Shown: piece by piece, positions 12,401 through 23,442 of the stretch
How positions within the stretch are numbered: the stretch's first letter is position 1
Layout: each line of letters begins with the position of its first letter
Source of the DNA: Salmo trutta
Taxonomy: Eukaryota; Chordata; Actinopteri; Salmoniformes; Salmonidae
Direction of reading: 5' to 3'
DNA length: 64,000 nucleotides
Assembly (NCBI RefSeq): GCF_901001165.1
Contig: NC_042993.1
Coordinates: forward strand, 10,840,739-10,904,738
Program-made: the position numbers and the translations under genes
Notes under the pieces: generated by a model
Databases searched by the model: none
The model's input: the letters and a program-made list of their open reading frames with translations, nothing else
What the model was told of the DNA's origin: nothing

Positions 12401-14003
12401 TTCCCGTTCACCTTCTCTCCATCCTCCCCCACACAGGTACTACTATAATAAGCGCATTTTGCACAAAACCAAAGGGAAGCGTTTCACCTACAAGTTTAAT
12501 TTCAGTAAGGTGGTGCTGGTGAACTATCCTCTGCTGGACATGGCCAGCTCCCCCTTCCTGCTCCAGAACCACTTCAATGGGGGCTCCGCCGCGCCCGACT
12601 GCAGCCCTGTCACACCCGAGGTACGGAAGGAGGAACGGAGGAAGTGAGGGAAGGAGGAACGAATGGAGTTTAGGACAGAGGGAGGGACGGAGAGAAGGGT
12701 AATGGATGGAGGAGGGTATGAAGGGAGAAGAGAAAGAGAGGATTGGAAGGACAGGAATTACAGGTTTTCCAGAATAGACAGCGACTCCAAGTTATTCCCC
12801 GCTGTTAACACAATGCATCACATTGTCTAAAGTGAGCTGTCATTTGAACAGTACATGTTTGAATTCACCAAAATGAAGTGACAAGTTGGATAGAAGACCA
12901 GCAGATTCCGAGTACCTGAGAACCATCAACATTGGGAAAAAGAAGAGAGATATAAAGGGAGGAAACTGAGAGGGAGAGATGGAAATATGGTTGCCACAAC
13001 TCCATACTTGATTGTTTATTAATGTTGATTTGATTCAGCGGGTCTAGCTAAAGGGAACTGCAGATTGTACTGTACATACTCCTGCTGTGTATTCATTCTT
13101 CAGTTACGGGAGGATCAATTGCATTCCTCGTGTCTTATCATACATCTTTTATTCACTGTCTCTAATAGCAGCAGTCCTGATCATGATAAAATGGTCTTCA
13201 CTTATTATTTGCCCAGAGTCATCTTGAAATTTTTACAGAGATAAATGTTCTTGGACCACCAGAGGGGTTGTATGAATAAAACTGTTACAGTTTGTAATGA
13301 AACAATAGATACACGTATTGAAGTAATGGTCTGTGCTCAGGATGCATAGTTCTGACGGATCCATTTAGGTGATGATATATGCAAATGAAACACTAACTGA
13401 TTCATACTTTCTCATTTGCTTGGATATAGAAATTGCTATGCCAATTATTTTTTACAGATTTTTTACAAACACAAAAAAAATTGACATTGTGATACTAGTG
13501 CAAATAGTATTTTATCTTTATTAATTTAATTCATGAAATGTATTTAAAAGGGAATAGAGTTAACTTTAAATGACTAGAAGAGTCTTTGCTTGTCCTGAAA
13601 GATAGAAAAAGAGTCACAAAGAAAGTGAAGAAAAAACTTGAGAGATGGTTTTAACTTGTCCTTAAAACAAAAGAAGACGTTATCCACCCTTCTCACATCC
13701 CCGTCTCGGATGGCCTATCCCTCTGTCATCGATTGAAAATGAAAGAAATAAAAGACAAGTAGATACGTTAGATCAGATCAATGTTCGGTCATTAATGCAG
13801 GTTTGGTTAAGCAATCCAGATCATGTAGCTTGGAAGTACAGTCTCGCTTTTCAAACTTGGAGCTGAGGGGTGACAGAAATTATTGATCCCAGCTCTTCTA
13901 AAAAAAGAGAAAGCCTCCCTCTCTCTCTCTGTCTCCCTCGACTCTGTGTGACTTAACCGTTTCGTTTGTTTGGCCTCCTTTCTCTTTCCTGTTTTAAAGC
14001 ACT

Positions 14004-14058
<55 letters not shown>

Positions 14059-16113
14059 CATGCACCCCCCCCCACACACACACCTCATGCACCCCCCCCC
14101 CCACACCCACACACCTCATGAGCAGACACACACATACATTCTCCCCTCTCTCTCTCTCTCTCTCTTACCCCACAGCTATTATGTTGTTTAGTCTCTCTCT
14201 CCCTTCCATCAATCCTTCCATCATTCCTTTCCCTCCTTTGTCCCCTCACACTCTTCCCTCCACGAAGGGCGCCCAATCCCTCTATGTCTCGTCGTTTATC
14301 CTTTGTGCCCACTTAATCGTTGGCCTCCATTTGACTCTGTACTTCTCCTGGCTTTGAGTCTTTGAGCCTCTGCGTCCTCCTACCTCCTCTCCTCATCTTC
14401 TCCTCTGTTTTCACATCTCCTCTCCTCTTCCTCTCAGTCCCCTGGCACTTCCTTTTATCCTGTCCTTGCTGTGACTGTTGGTGTGATTGCACCACACACT
14501 ACAGGGTGCCATCTCCATCAAATGACTTACCCTAAATACATGCTGATTTAAAGAGGAGGTTGAGGATCCTAAAGACAAGTCTAGTTTTTATTTGCTGATG
14601 AAATCAATTGCTATTAAATGCTTAACTGACATGAGCAGATTCTAATGCTTTTTTTTCTGTCTCCCTGTCTTCCCTCTTTCTCCCAGGCCCTGCAGTCACT
14701 GTTCCCTCGTTTGCCAGAGTCAGGGAGAGGAACCTCCCTGTTTGATCGAGTGGCCACAGTCCCGGGACCAGAGGGAGATAAACTGAGACTGGACACATTC
14801 CCCTTCCTCAGCTCAGGTGAGAGAGAGGAGAGGAGAGAGGCAAGAGGGAGAGGGGTGACAGCAGTAAAAATAAGGTAGAAGATGATTGAGAAAAACGAGA
14901 GGGAAGGTAAAGAACAGAGGAGAGAGGGAAGGTAAAGAACAGAGAAGGAAGGAAGGAAGGAAGGAAGGAAGGAAGAAGGAAGGAAGGAAGGAAGGAAGGA
15001 AGGAAGGAAGGAAGGAAGGAAGGAAGGAAGGAAGGAAGGAAGGAAGGAAGGAAGGAAGGAAGGAAGGAAGGAAGGAAGGAAGGAAGGAAGGAAGGAAGGA
15101 AGGAAGGAAGGAAGGTGGAGAACTGATGGAAAGTAGAGCTTGAGAATGATAGAGGAAATGAGGAGAGCATAAGGAGAGAGAGAACAAGATCAAATCCATG
15201 TTCACTGCAATACTTTACACAGCAGAGATATGTCCCTTTACTGCCTCCAATTCATACTCTCCTTCAGGTGAGAGGAAGGGTTAGATGGGAGTGATCTACA
15301 GTATATATTATCAGATTATTACAGTGATATGAGGCAGATGCTCAATTAAGGTTTTTGGAGTTAATGTCAGTGTAATAATTTGCATTTTCCCTTTATATAA
15401 GCCTTCAGTTTGGATGTGTGTGTTTTATTTGTGTGCATTTGTGTGTGGGTGAGCGTGCGGGCATATGTGTGTGTGTTTGTGTGTGTGTGTACAAATGCCT
15501 TTGTCTGTCTGGATACTCCATGTGTGCGTTTCAGCCCTGCTACTGCATCAGAATGTGTGCGTTTACAGTACAGTGAGTGTGTGTGAGTTAGTGTGTGTTC
15601 ACTGTGAACACACTCCCCTTCACATCACAACTTGGCCCCCCTGTTTTGTTTGTCCTCAGGTCCTATTCCCCCCTCCTTCCCTCCTCCCCCACCTCTCCCT
15701 CCCATGTGTCCCCCCTGTCCTAATCCCATCCCAGGCAGGAAGGCCCTAATTGAGGGTGCAGGCTTCAGTTTGTGGCCTGTGGGCTCCCATTACTGTGTTT
15801 TCATAAGCAAGTGAGGCCTGCCTGACTGATTCAATATTAATTTGTCTGCCAGCTACTTCTGGCCCAGCACACAGAGACTCAAGCACTGTCAAATTAGCCC
15901 TCCATAGCAAATAACAGAGAGAGAGAGAGCGGGAGGAAGAGAGAGAGCAGGAGGACGAGAGAGATAGAGCGGGAGGAAGAGAGAGAGAGAGCGGGAGGAA
16001 GAGAGAGAGAGAGCGGGAGGAAGAGAGAGAGAGAGCGGGAGGAAGAGAGAGAGCAGGAGGAAGAGAGAGAGGGGTAGAGAGAGAGGGGTAGAGAGAGAGG
16101 GGTAGAGAGAGAG

Positions 16114-16165
<52 letters not shown>

Positions 16166-17681
16166 GGTAAATCTTTGAGTTTGCTGTCTGTTGTTGGAAG
16201 GAAATACAGTCGAGGTCATAGAGAGTTCTTTTGTTCGCGCACTAAAATTGAATTCCAGTATCACCTCAGATTTACCTCCTTTGTTTCAGTTGTTATTAAA
16301 TGATGCATATAGGGAAGCTGATGTAATACACATACACATTATATCAGCTGTTATGTTAATCAGGTTTCTGAAAGTATGATGGAGCCAACTAGAGTGCGTT
16401 TTTCTATTATTTAGTTGACTTCACCAAGCACCTGGACTATACACACGGCCAACAACAGCCAGATTTTCTAAATAACTGGATTTCTCTTACCACAGTCCAT
16501 TTTCCTTTTTTCATAGACAGTATTATTTTATTACAGTGGCATAACTATTCTGTTATTAACGGGATACTTTAATTTGCCAGAGAGCATATCTCTCATCATG
16601 TTCATATTTGTGGTGAACCAGTTGAATGTGTGAATAGGTCTGGCAGGCATATAGTCTAAGATCAGGGTTCTATTCAAATCAACAGCACTCTCATTTTGCT
16701 TCAGCACATAGCTGTGGATTTGCGTTGCTAATTATTGCAGAGCATAATTAGTGAACATGCTTGGATGTGGTATGTCAGGAGACCTTTACCCCTTCAGTGA
16801 GCTAACCTCTGTCTCTGTGTCTCTGTTCTCTTCCAGCCGCTCCCTGTTACTCCAAGCCCCCGTCCCTGTTGGGTCCTTACCCCCGCAACCCTCCCTTCGA
16901 CTACCCCTGGGGCTTCAATCCCTACCTCTCAGGGGCCTTCTCCCTCAACAACTGCCCCAAGCTGCCCCCCGGCTCCCTCTATCCCTCCCACTTCTACCCC
17001 AACCCGCTGCAGACCAGCCTGGGCCAGCTGCCTCACCCCTTCTCCTCCCTACTCCCCCCGGGAGAGGTGGCAGGAGGGGGACAGAGGGGAGCAGCGGGCC
17101 AGACCGGGGTTACTAACGGCACGGCAGGTGGGCAGCCCAGACTTTGCCTGCCTCCTTACCCTGGTGCTCTGTCGCTGGGCCGAATGGACATTGTCAACGG
17201 GGGCTCTGTTGGTGAGAGGGAGAGAAGGGAATCCAACACTCCAGGCACGGAGCCTGGGTTGGGGCTAGGGTTAGGGTTAGGGTTAGGGCTGGGTCTGGGA
17301 GGGATGGGTCTTGGTGGTGTTGCTGGGGGGCGACAGAGCCCATCAGAGCGGCGAGGCGGGGTGAAGCAGGACCCAGAGTCAGACTCAGACCTGGAGATCA
17401 CAGATCTGAGCGACTGCAGCTCAGACAACGACAACGAGCCTGACTTCAGTATCACCAAGGAGACCAGGCTGAGTGATCGATCACAGACCCTGGTGGAGGG
17501 GAAGAAAGGGGGAGCACTGCCACCTCTCTCCTCCCTCCCTCCCCCTGTGTCCTCCCATCCTCTCAAGAGCCTGGTGCCCCTCACCCCTCCCCCTCCGTCC
17601 CTCCCTCTATCCCTCTCTCCCTCCATGGCTCTGGTTGAACGGCACAGGGAGACAGAGACTCTAAAATTGATCCACAGCTAA
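7710..17681 (+). CDS. erfl3: ETS-domain transcriptional repressor, ERF-like (whole coding span, five exons)
   Basis: The coding exons are 7710-7773, 8650-8884, 12437-12620, 14687-14816 and 16837-17681. They join in phase to 1,458 nt, giving 485 residues plus TAA. The ETS DNA-binding domain lies at about residues 35-120, with the IQLWHFILELL start, the recognition helix (MNYDKLSRALRYYY) and the KRFTYKFNF end all intact. This binds GGAA-core sites in the nucleus. The ERF/ETV3 group acts as repressors, ERF being controlled by ERK. The short N-terminus (MDCNCVSDLL) and the VLVNYPL motif after the domain fit ERFL better than ERF or ETV3. Further on are a proline-rich region and an acidic patch (DSDLEITDLSD) resembling the ERF tail. 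Its neighbour arhgef1 supports ERFL. Odd points are a telomere-like tract in the last exon and no visible KLRxKRRW tail motif. ERF/ETV3 family membership is certain; the exact paralogue is inferred. Confidence 0.9.
7774..8649 (+). other. erfl3: erfl3 intron 1
   Basis: 876 bp running from GTGAGG to a CCTCCTCCTCAG acceptor. Sequence is AT-rich and I see no recognisable repeat or embedded gene. Confidence 0.75.
8650..8884 (+). CDS. erfl3: erfl3 exon 2, first part of ETS domain
   Basis: Encodes residues 22-100, starting IAFPDWAYKPESSPG and ending at MNYDKLSRAL plus AG of an arginine codon. The exon break inside the recognition helix is the usual place in the ERF/ETV3 group. The donor is GTAGGA, weaker than consensus. 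Confidence 0.96.
8885..9654 (+). other. erfl3 intron 2, left part, with CA microsatellite
   Basis: Non-coding intron sequence with a GT-rich start and a long CA run at about 9357-9451. No exon signal was seen. Confidence 0.7.
9357..9451. repeat. CA dinucleotide microsatellite
   Basis: About 47 uninterrupted CA units in erfl3 intron 2. Confidence 0.97.
9967..9974 (+). promoter_or_regulatory. Candidate TATA box of Tc1 transposase
   Basis: TATATAAG lies about 45 nt before the transposase ATG at 10016, where a core promoter of this element would be expected. Inferred from sequence and position only. Confidence 0.4.
10016..11016 (+). pseudogene. Tc1-type transposase, broken
   Basis: Starts MSPKELSVKLQDRIVSRHRS, the N-terminal paired-like helix-turn-helix region. 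The catalytic DD34E positions are still visible as SDETK, QDNDPKH and the PIEHLW segment. It is broken by an in-frame TGA at 10703 (CGA to TGA in the LGRRF region) and by a one-base deletion near 10815-10825, which moves the C-terminal third (ending KGASTKY at 11016) into another frame. It cannot make a full transposase of about 340 residues. Confidence 0.92.
11207..12045 (+). other. erfl3 intron 2, middle part
   Basis: No gene seen. About 11700-11790 matches a dispersed salmonid repeat (AAATCAAATGTATT, then a CACATGCTTCGTAAACAACA segment) that recurs near 21530, 30290 and 35710 in this window. Confidence 0.55.
12046..12315. mobile_element. Non-autonomous hAT-like MITE
   Basis: Inverted ends CAGGGCTCTCCAAC (left) and GTTGGAGAGCCCCGCTG (right), with long internal complementarity (CTGGAGAGCTA / TAGCTCTCCAGG). 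The right arm holds a local duplication of about 47 bp (12207-12303). It has no coding capacity. Possible imperfect target duplications flank it (TGTTGAC / TGTGAAC). Confidence 0.75.
12437..12620 (+). CDS. erfl3: erfl3 exon 3, end of ETS domain
   Basis: Encodes residues 100-161: YYYNKRILHKTKGKRF, the last strand of the ETS fold (YKFNFSKVVLVNYPL), then a Gly/Ala/Pro segment ending SPVTPE. The acceptor is CCCCCACACAG and the donor GTACGG; it ends in phase 0. Confidence 0.95.
12621..14686 (+). other. erfl3: erfl3 intron 3
   Basis: About 2.1 kb. It holds a CA microsatellite (about 14007-14056), short C-runs (about 14067-14102) and a CT tract (about 14149-14165). The rest looks unique and no other gene is seen. 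Confidence 0.7.
14687..14816 (+). CDS. erfl3: erfl3 exon 4
   Basis: Encodes residues 162-205 (ALQSLFPRLPESGRG through LDTFPFLSSG). Flanked by TCTTTCTCCCAG and GTGAGAGA, and in phase with its neighbours. No known domain; it lies in the variable region after the ETS domain. LDTFPF contains an F-P pair loosely like an ERK-docking FxFP motif but is not a clear match. Confidence 0.88.
14946..15115. repeat. AAGG tetranucleotide microsatellite
   Basis: About 42 GGAA/AAGG units with one single-base slip near 14972. Open frames here, such as runs of E-G-R-K or L-P-S-F, are artefacts. Confidence 0.97.
15915..16161. repeat. GA-rich compound repeat
   Basis: Irregular repeats of GAGAGAGAGCGGGAGGAA (15917-16060), then GAGAGAGGGGTA repeats, then a pure GA run to 16161. 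Confidence 0.93.
16837..17681 (+). CDS. erfl3: erfl3 last coding exon, proline-rich repressor tail
   Basis: Encodes residues 205-485 and ends with TAA at 17679-17681. It begins AAPCYSKPPSLLGPYPRNPP, is proline-rich, then has a Gly-Leu repeat (about residues 348-358) coded by telomere-like DNA. An acidic Ser/Asp patch (about residues 380-405) resembles the ERF/ETV3 tail. The end (LVERHRETETLKLIHS) looks unlike the basic tail of ERF and ETV3. The true terminus could differ if another exon is used. Confidence 0.85.
17265..17290 (+). repeat. Telomere-like TTAGGG tract inside coding sequence
   Basis: CTAGGG followed by three TTAGGG units and GCTGGG, coding a Gly-Leu repeat in erfl3. The G-rich strand has at least four GGG runs and could fold as a G-quadruplex. 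Confidence 0.9.
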
Positions 17682-20470
17682 TAGATTCTATTAGATAACT
17701 CTCTCTCTCTTTTCTCTCCTCTCTTTCGCTCCCTTCATCTGTTATGTTGTCCTTTATTTGAGCCATCTTGCCCCGTCTCTATTTTTATTTCTTCCTCTCT
17801 CTCTCCACCCTTCTTCTCTCTCTCCACCCTTCTGTTCTCTCTTTACATGTTGACTTGTGCAACATAGCTGAGATAGTGAGCTTGCTGATTTTGACATTAC
17901 TGAGAGTCTACCATGTTTCAGATGTATGTGTACTACTTATTCATCATGTGCACCCACAGATTTTATTGTCTCAAGGTTTCAGTGATGTTTTGAGCTTTAA
18001 CAGCATTGTACGTTGTTCTGTGCTATTCGTATGTTACCGTGTTACTGCAATGGGCCCATAAAACTGCATAAATATAACACAATGTATAATGAATTACATT
18101 AAAATATAATACTAGAACAATAATAAACAACACTACAATATACACACATAAGATGAATTGCAATAATGGCCGCAAGAAATTATATCTGACAGAGACATTG
18201 CTTTAGTTTTTTGGGGATTCCTTTTCTTGGGTACCGGTATGTATTTTTCTGTTCTAAACATAGTCAAACATTGCCAGCTGGTGGTCTTAATAGGAGGCTG
18301 CTACAGTTCATTGTTTGTTGGGAAAAATGATCATCCCCCAAATCCAAACAATTAGTCATTTTGCTCTGCTAATGTAATGCTCTGGTATTTTAATGCACAT
18401 TTCTAACTCCATACTTGTTTGTTTGTTATTGTTTAATGCTCATTTAAATTGCTTAACTTTCTTCAGTGAGAGGGAGAGAAAGAGAGAGAGAGAAAGAGAG
18501 AGCAAAAGAGAGAGCTGGACAAATGTAGAATTTGTATCAATATTTAATTGTATATATTTTATTATGGTGTACATTACATTTAATTATTACCAATATTATA
18601 AAAGTTAGCTGTGTTGGTGTGATTTAATTACGTATTTAAATAATGTTGGGAAATTGACAAGTATAGGTGTATTAAAGTTTTAAATAATTAACAGCAGTCA
18701 GAGTATCTGCGCTGGGAAGGTGTTTTTTCTATGAGGAGGACTCATATATGGGGAATTGTCTCATATTTTCTCAACCCCAGCTAATTGTGCCCTTTGGTCA
18801 TTTTCCAAGATGCCCTTTGGGTTTAAATATTCTGGTAGTCTTATTTTTATAGTTAGCATTCACCCAGTGTAACTGTTCTGTAATTTCTCAAATGTGAGAA
18901 ATATTGGTTTCAGCACATTCTTTCAACTACAACAACAACAAAATATGTAGATTATTTTTGAGTCTAAGCTTTTTATCCATGGCAACGGTCCCCCTGTAGA
19001 AATTAAAGCAAGAGGTACAAAGTATCTCAATACCAACTAGGGACATTCCATGTTGCTCACTTTGAAGCACAGAGTGCATACTAACTACCCCACATTGTAC
19101 AGATTCATATGGTATGGTTTGTAACAGGTGGAGGTATAACATTAGGTGTGAAAGCCCTATTGTAAAGGTCATGTAATTCTATATTTGTTGGATTCTACCA
19201 GAAATCTCTGTTTTATGATCTCTGTGTGGCATTCACCAACACCGCTGTAAATACTCTTTCCTTTGTGAATGTATGTGTACACATCCAAAATGATCATGCC
19301 GTGAAATAATAAGTCACATCTCTTTGTTTTATTGTAAAGAGGAAAAATGGAAAGATCAAAAATAAGAAAAAAATATGAATAACTTCTAAAGCAATAAACA
19401 TTATTCTGGAGATTGGACTGTTGTTGGCACTGAACTCACTGTGTGAATGAATGTGTGCTTTACACTGGAAGAGGCTCCAATAGGCCTGCTTGAGACCCCT
19501 GGTGTAGAGCATCCTTTCTCCACAGGGTGGCGAACCTGGACCTATATTACAATGTAATGACCTTATCTAGTCTACACGAATAGTTTGCATTATATCATGG
19601 AAGGGTTTGATTTCATGAGCATGAGTAAAACATTGGCCATGGTTTCCCTTAGTCTTATTTTTCTTGCATGTGTAATTGACTGATTGAGTTCAATGAGTTG
19701 TAATAGTCAGGGTAATGGGACAGCATATGCCATATGGCCTCCTCTCTCAAGGATATGTCATGAACGTCTGCCGCCTACCTTTATTAAACGTGTTGATTAA
19801 AATGTCAGAAAATGTCATCGTTTTCTCTACATAGTGTGCACTACATTTGACCAGTGCACTATAAAGTGAATAGGGTGCAATTTCGGACGCACTTAGAAGC
19901 TGAGAGTAGTAAAGGCCGGATAAGAAGGGAAATGAAGATGACAAACCAAGATAGGTGCAAGCCCTAAACTTTCACAAACAGCCAACCCTACCTAAATCGG
20001 AATTACTTTGTGTGATAGCCTATTTGTGAATTGTGAAACATATGAGATCATATTGCTAAGTGAAACAGAAGTTTACGGAAACAAAAGCATTGCTTCTACT
20101 GGATATTCCTAAATGTATTCAGGGTTTCAATACTGTTCAATAATTGACATAATGCGTTCAATTCCATAATTAATATTTCAACACGGATTACCTTATGTGT
20201 GAAAAGATTGGCAGTGAACTAAAATGTTGCTAATAAACACATTGAAGATGCATTGAATAACTGTTGATACGCTTGACTCCCATGGGTAGACGAGGGGACC
20301 GAATACCGTGTAACACAATCTAGTATGGAAGCCCATCAGGAAACAACTGGGGATGGAAAAAGTTACATGAAAACCAGATTTTATATAGCTAGATCATATT
20401 GAAAACTGTATTATTACATCAAACCAATATATTTTGACATCGTCATGCATGACTTTGCCAGTGGTTTATG
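17682..20470. other. erfl3 3' UTR and intergenic DNA
   Basis: AT-rich sequence with no further gene seen. The first few hundred bases are probably erfl3 3' UTR. About 19838-19902 matches a common salmonid repeat that reads around TGCACTATAAAGTGAATAGG. The GA-rich stretch near 18470-18510 is simple sequence. Confidence 0.5.
18122..18127 (+). terminator. erfl3: Candidate poly(A) signal of erfl3
   Basis: AATAAA about 440 nt after the erfl3 stop codon in an AT-rich stretch. It is a plausible polyadenylation signal, but other AATAAA-like motifs occur nearby, so use is not shown. Confidence 0.3.
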
Positions 20471-20474
20471 CAGA

Positions 20475-20840
20475 TAAAAAAAATCAGGCAAGGGGAAATT
20501 GTGCACTTGAATTTGTACTTCCGCGTATAATGTTTTTTTCCAGCGACATACGACAACTTTCGAACAGCAAACCATAATAGACGTTTGTCAGTCTTTTTTT
20601 TTTGCTGTTGCTGTATTTTGAGGTGAGTACCTCGTTGAAACATTTTGATAATATATTTAACATGTACATACGTTCGATGCTTAGTTACTTATAAAAAAAA
20701 CTTGGGATTTAATTCGATTATTCCGCGAGTGAAGTCTTGTCTCTCGCTAGCCAGCTCACCAGACAGCCTTTAGTTAACGTCTAGCTAAAGGAATGTTGTG
20801 TTTGGCTACAATCTATCGGAACATCTCGTTCTCTCGAGTC
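20475..20840 (+). promoter_or_regulatory. Candidate promoter / non-coding first exon of arhgef1
   Basis: This stretch has more CpG than its AT-rich surroundings (CGCG, GCGACATACGAC, CTCGCTAG, CTCTCGAG). It holds a strong donor-like site (TTTTGAG followed by GTGAGTACC) at 20623. The first coding exon of arhgef1 has an acceptor just before its 5' UTR, so a non-coding exon upstream is expected and this is one candidate. It would imply an intron of about 20.7 kb. No transcript evidence. Confidence 0.25.
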
Positions 20841-21524
20841 CCCAAATCAGGTGTTTTAGAGTTAATTAAACACTATTTTATTACAAAGTAGGACTTGCTG
20901 AAGCATACTGGTATTTGAGGGGTACGTGTCAGGTCGCTAGCTAATTTGTTGTTCAATCAAGTGATATTTTTTAACAGGCTACAAAGTATCGCTAACCGTC
21001 ATGTTACAAAAATGTTGCAAAGAGCATAGTTTGTAAAAGGACTCGCAACATTGTAGCCTATTATATAATGTAACTGTGTAACTATAGCAGTTATTGCCAG
21101 CAATGTGGCCAGGCCGACGTTCAATGATTTGCTTGCCTATGTATTTTTTTACGAGTATTTCAATGTGACATTGAAAATCTAAAAAGTATATTTTATCAAA
21201 TAACATTAATAGCCATGTTTGATTTAGCTGTTAAACCAGCCTAAAGTCGGAGTGTTATTTAGACATAATTACACACATTATACTGATTAGATAGTTCGTC
21301 ATTATCAAAGGTAGAAAGCCTACTGATAGCAAGTTGTGAGATTGTACCAGTAGATGTATCATACACTGTAGCATATTTCTCCTGCTTACAGTTGATCACA
21401 CTATTTTCTCTTTGTATATGAAAAGTACAGCAGCTATACAAACACACATCTGTCACTGGACTCCATCCCACTTTTGGCCTTTTTTGCCTCTCCCCTCCCC
21501 CATCATTCCGTTTAATCCTCGACA
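20841..21524. other. Non-coding stretch, no gene seen
   Basis: AT-rich, unique-looking DNA with no supported exon or repeat. Confidence 0.5.
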
Positions 21525-21955
21525 AATCAAAATCAAATAAATGTACTGATTGCATATGCAGGTCAGCGAAATGCTTGTGTTTCTAGCATCCAACAATGCG
21601 GTAATAGTACCTAGCAATACACAACAATATGCACATAATCCAATAAGTACAAATAAATAAATAAAGCATTTCAGAACGAGCAATGTCAAAGTCTGGAATA
21701 TATATAAACTGGTATAGACAGTATATTATTAGAAAAGTTGTGTACAGCAGTAGTTGTATAGGATGAGCCATGACTAGAATACAGTATATACATATGAAGT
21801 GGGTAAAGTAGTATGTAAACATGATTAAAGTGACCAGTGTTCAGTCACTATGTACATAGGGCAAAGCAGTCTGTAAGGTGCAGGGTAGAGTACCGGGTGT
21901 TAGCCAGCTCCTGTAGTAACAGTGACTTAGAAATTCTGGGATCAAAGATCAAGAG
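21525..21955. repeat. Dispersed salmonid repeat, class uncertain
   Basis: Begins with AAATCAAAATCAAATAAATG and runs through CAGTCACTATGTACATAGGG and GGTGTTAGCCAGCTCC. I recognise it as a frequent salmonid interspersed sequence. Related short pieces occur near 11710, 30290 and 35710. I cannot name its class from sequence alone. Confidence 0.5.
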
Positions 21956-21964
21956 AATAATATA

Positions 21965-23442
21965 CAGTTGATGTCGGAAGTTTACATACACCTTAGCAAA
22001 ATACATTTAAACTCAGTTTTTCACAATTCCTGACATTTAATCCTAGTAAAAAAATCCCTGTCTTAGGTCAGGTAGGATCACCACTTTATTTTAAGAATGT
22101 GAAATGTCAGAATAATAGAATGATTTATTTCAGCTTTTATTTCTTTCATCACATTCCCAGTGGGTCAGAAGTTTATATACACTCAATTAGTATTTGGTAG
22201 CATTGCCTTTAAATTGTTTAACTTGGGGCAAACATTTTGAGTAGCCTTCCACAAGCTTCCCACAATAAGTTGGGTGAATTTTGGTCTATTCCTCCTGACA
22301 GAGCTGGTGTAACTGAGTCAGGTTTGTAGGCCTCCTTGCTCGCACACGCTTTTTCAGTTCTGGCTACACATTTTCTGTAGGATTGAGGTCAGGGCTTTGT
22401 GATGGCCACTCCAATACCTTGACTTTGTTGTCCTTAAGCCATTTTGCCACAACTTTGGAAGTATGCTTGGGGTCATTGTCCATTTGGAAGACCAATTTGC
22501 GACTAAGCTTTAACTTCCTGACTGATGTTTTGAGATGTTGCTTCAATATATCCACATAATTTTCCTTCCTCACGATGCCATCTATTTTGTGAAGTGCACC
22601 AGTCCCTCCTGCAGCAAAGCACCCCACAACATGATGCTGCCACCCCCGTGCTTCACGGTTGGGATGGTGTTCTTCAGCTTGCAAGCCTCCCCCTTTTTCC
22701 TCCAAACATAACAATGGTCATTATGGCCAAACAGTTCTATTTTTGTTTCATCAGACCAGAGGACATTTCACCAAAAAGTACAATCTTTGTCCCCATGTCC
22801 AGTTGCAAACCATAGTCTGTTTTTTTATGGCGGTTTTGGAGCAGTGGCTTCTTCCTTGCTGAGCGGCCTTTCAGGTTATGTCGATATAGGACTTGTTTTA
22901 CTGTGGATATAGATACTTTTGTACCTGTTTCCTCCAGCATTTTCACAAGGTCCTTTGCTGTTGTTCTGGGATTGATTTGCACTTTTACCAAATCTCTCTT
23001 GTAGAGGTCTACACATTTTTTCTGAGGTCTTGGCTGATTTCTCTTGATTTTCCCATGATGTCAAGCAAAGAGGCACAGAGTTTGAAAGTAGGCCTTGAAA
23101 TACATCCACAGGTACACCTCCAATTGACTCAAATGATGTCACTTAGCCTATCAGAAGCTTCTAAAGCCATGACATAGTTTTCTGGAATTTTCCAAGCTGT
23201 TTAAAGGCACAGTCAACTTAGTGTATGTAAACCTCTGACCCACTGGAATTGTGATACAGTGAATTAGAAGTGAAATAATCTGTCCTTAAACAATTGTTGG
23301 AAAAATGACTTGTCATGCACAAAGTAGATGTTCTAACCGACTTGCCAAAACTATAGTTTGTTAACAAGAAAATTGTGGAGGGGTTGGAAAACAAGTTTTA
23401 ATGACTCCAACCTAAGTGTATGTAAACTTCTGACTTCAATTG
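21965..23442 (-). mobile_element. Sleeping Beauty-type Tc1 transposon, defective
   Basis: Inverted ends CAGTTGATGTCGGAAGTTTA (left) and, inverted, CAATTGAAGTCAGAAGTTTA (right), with TA on both sides (21963-21964 and 23443-23444). Inner direct repeats are also present (GTGGGTCAGAAGTTTATA near 22160 and its partner near 23220). This outer-plus-inner arrangement is the IR/DR type of the salmonid Sleeping Beauty family. Confidence 0.93.
22187..23056 (-). pseudogene. Sleeping Beauty-type transposase, internally deleted and broken
   Basis: Reads leftward from an ATG at 23054-23056 to the stop at 22187. An internal deletion of roughly 160 bp near 23005-23020 removes most of the N-terminal DNA-binding region. 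A frameshift follows the RHKK segment (about 22815). A stop follows PTENV (about 22364). DNDPKH and PDLNPTEN are still recognisable. Non-functional. Confidence 0.9.

Larger units (their letters stand above)
14817..16836 (+). other. erfl3: erfl3 intron 4
   Basis: About 2 kb with an AAGG tetranucleotide array and a GA-rich array (listed separately). No other coding segment seen. Confidence 0.7.

Noticed and set aside
14808..15205. FLPS-repeat and EGRK-repeat frames
   Set aside because: AAGG microsatellite read in several frames.
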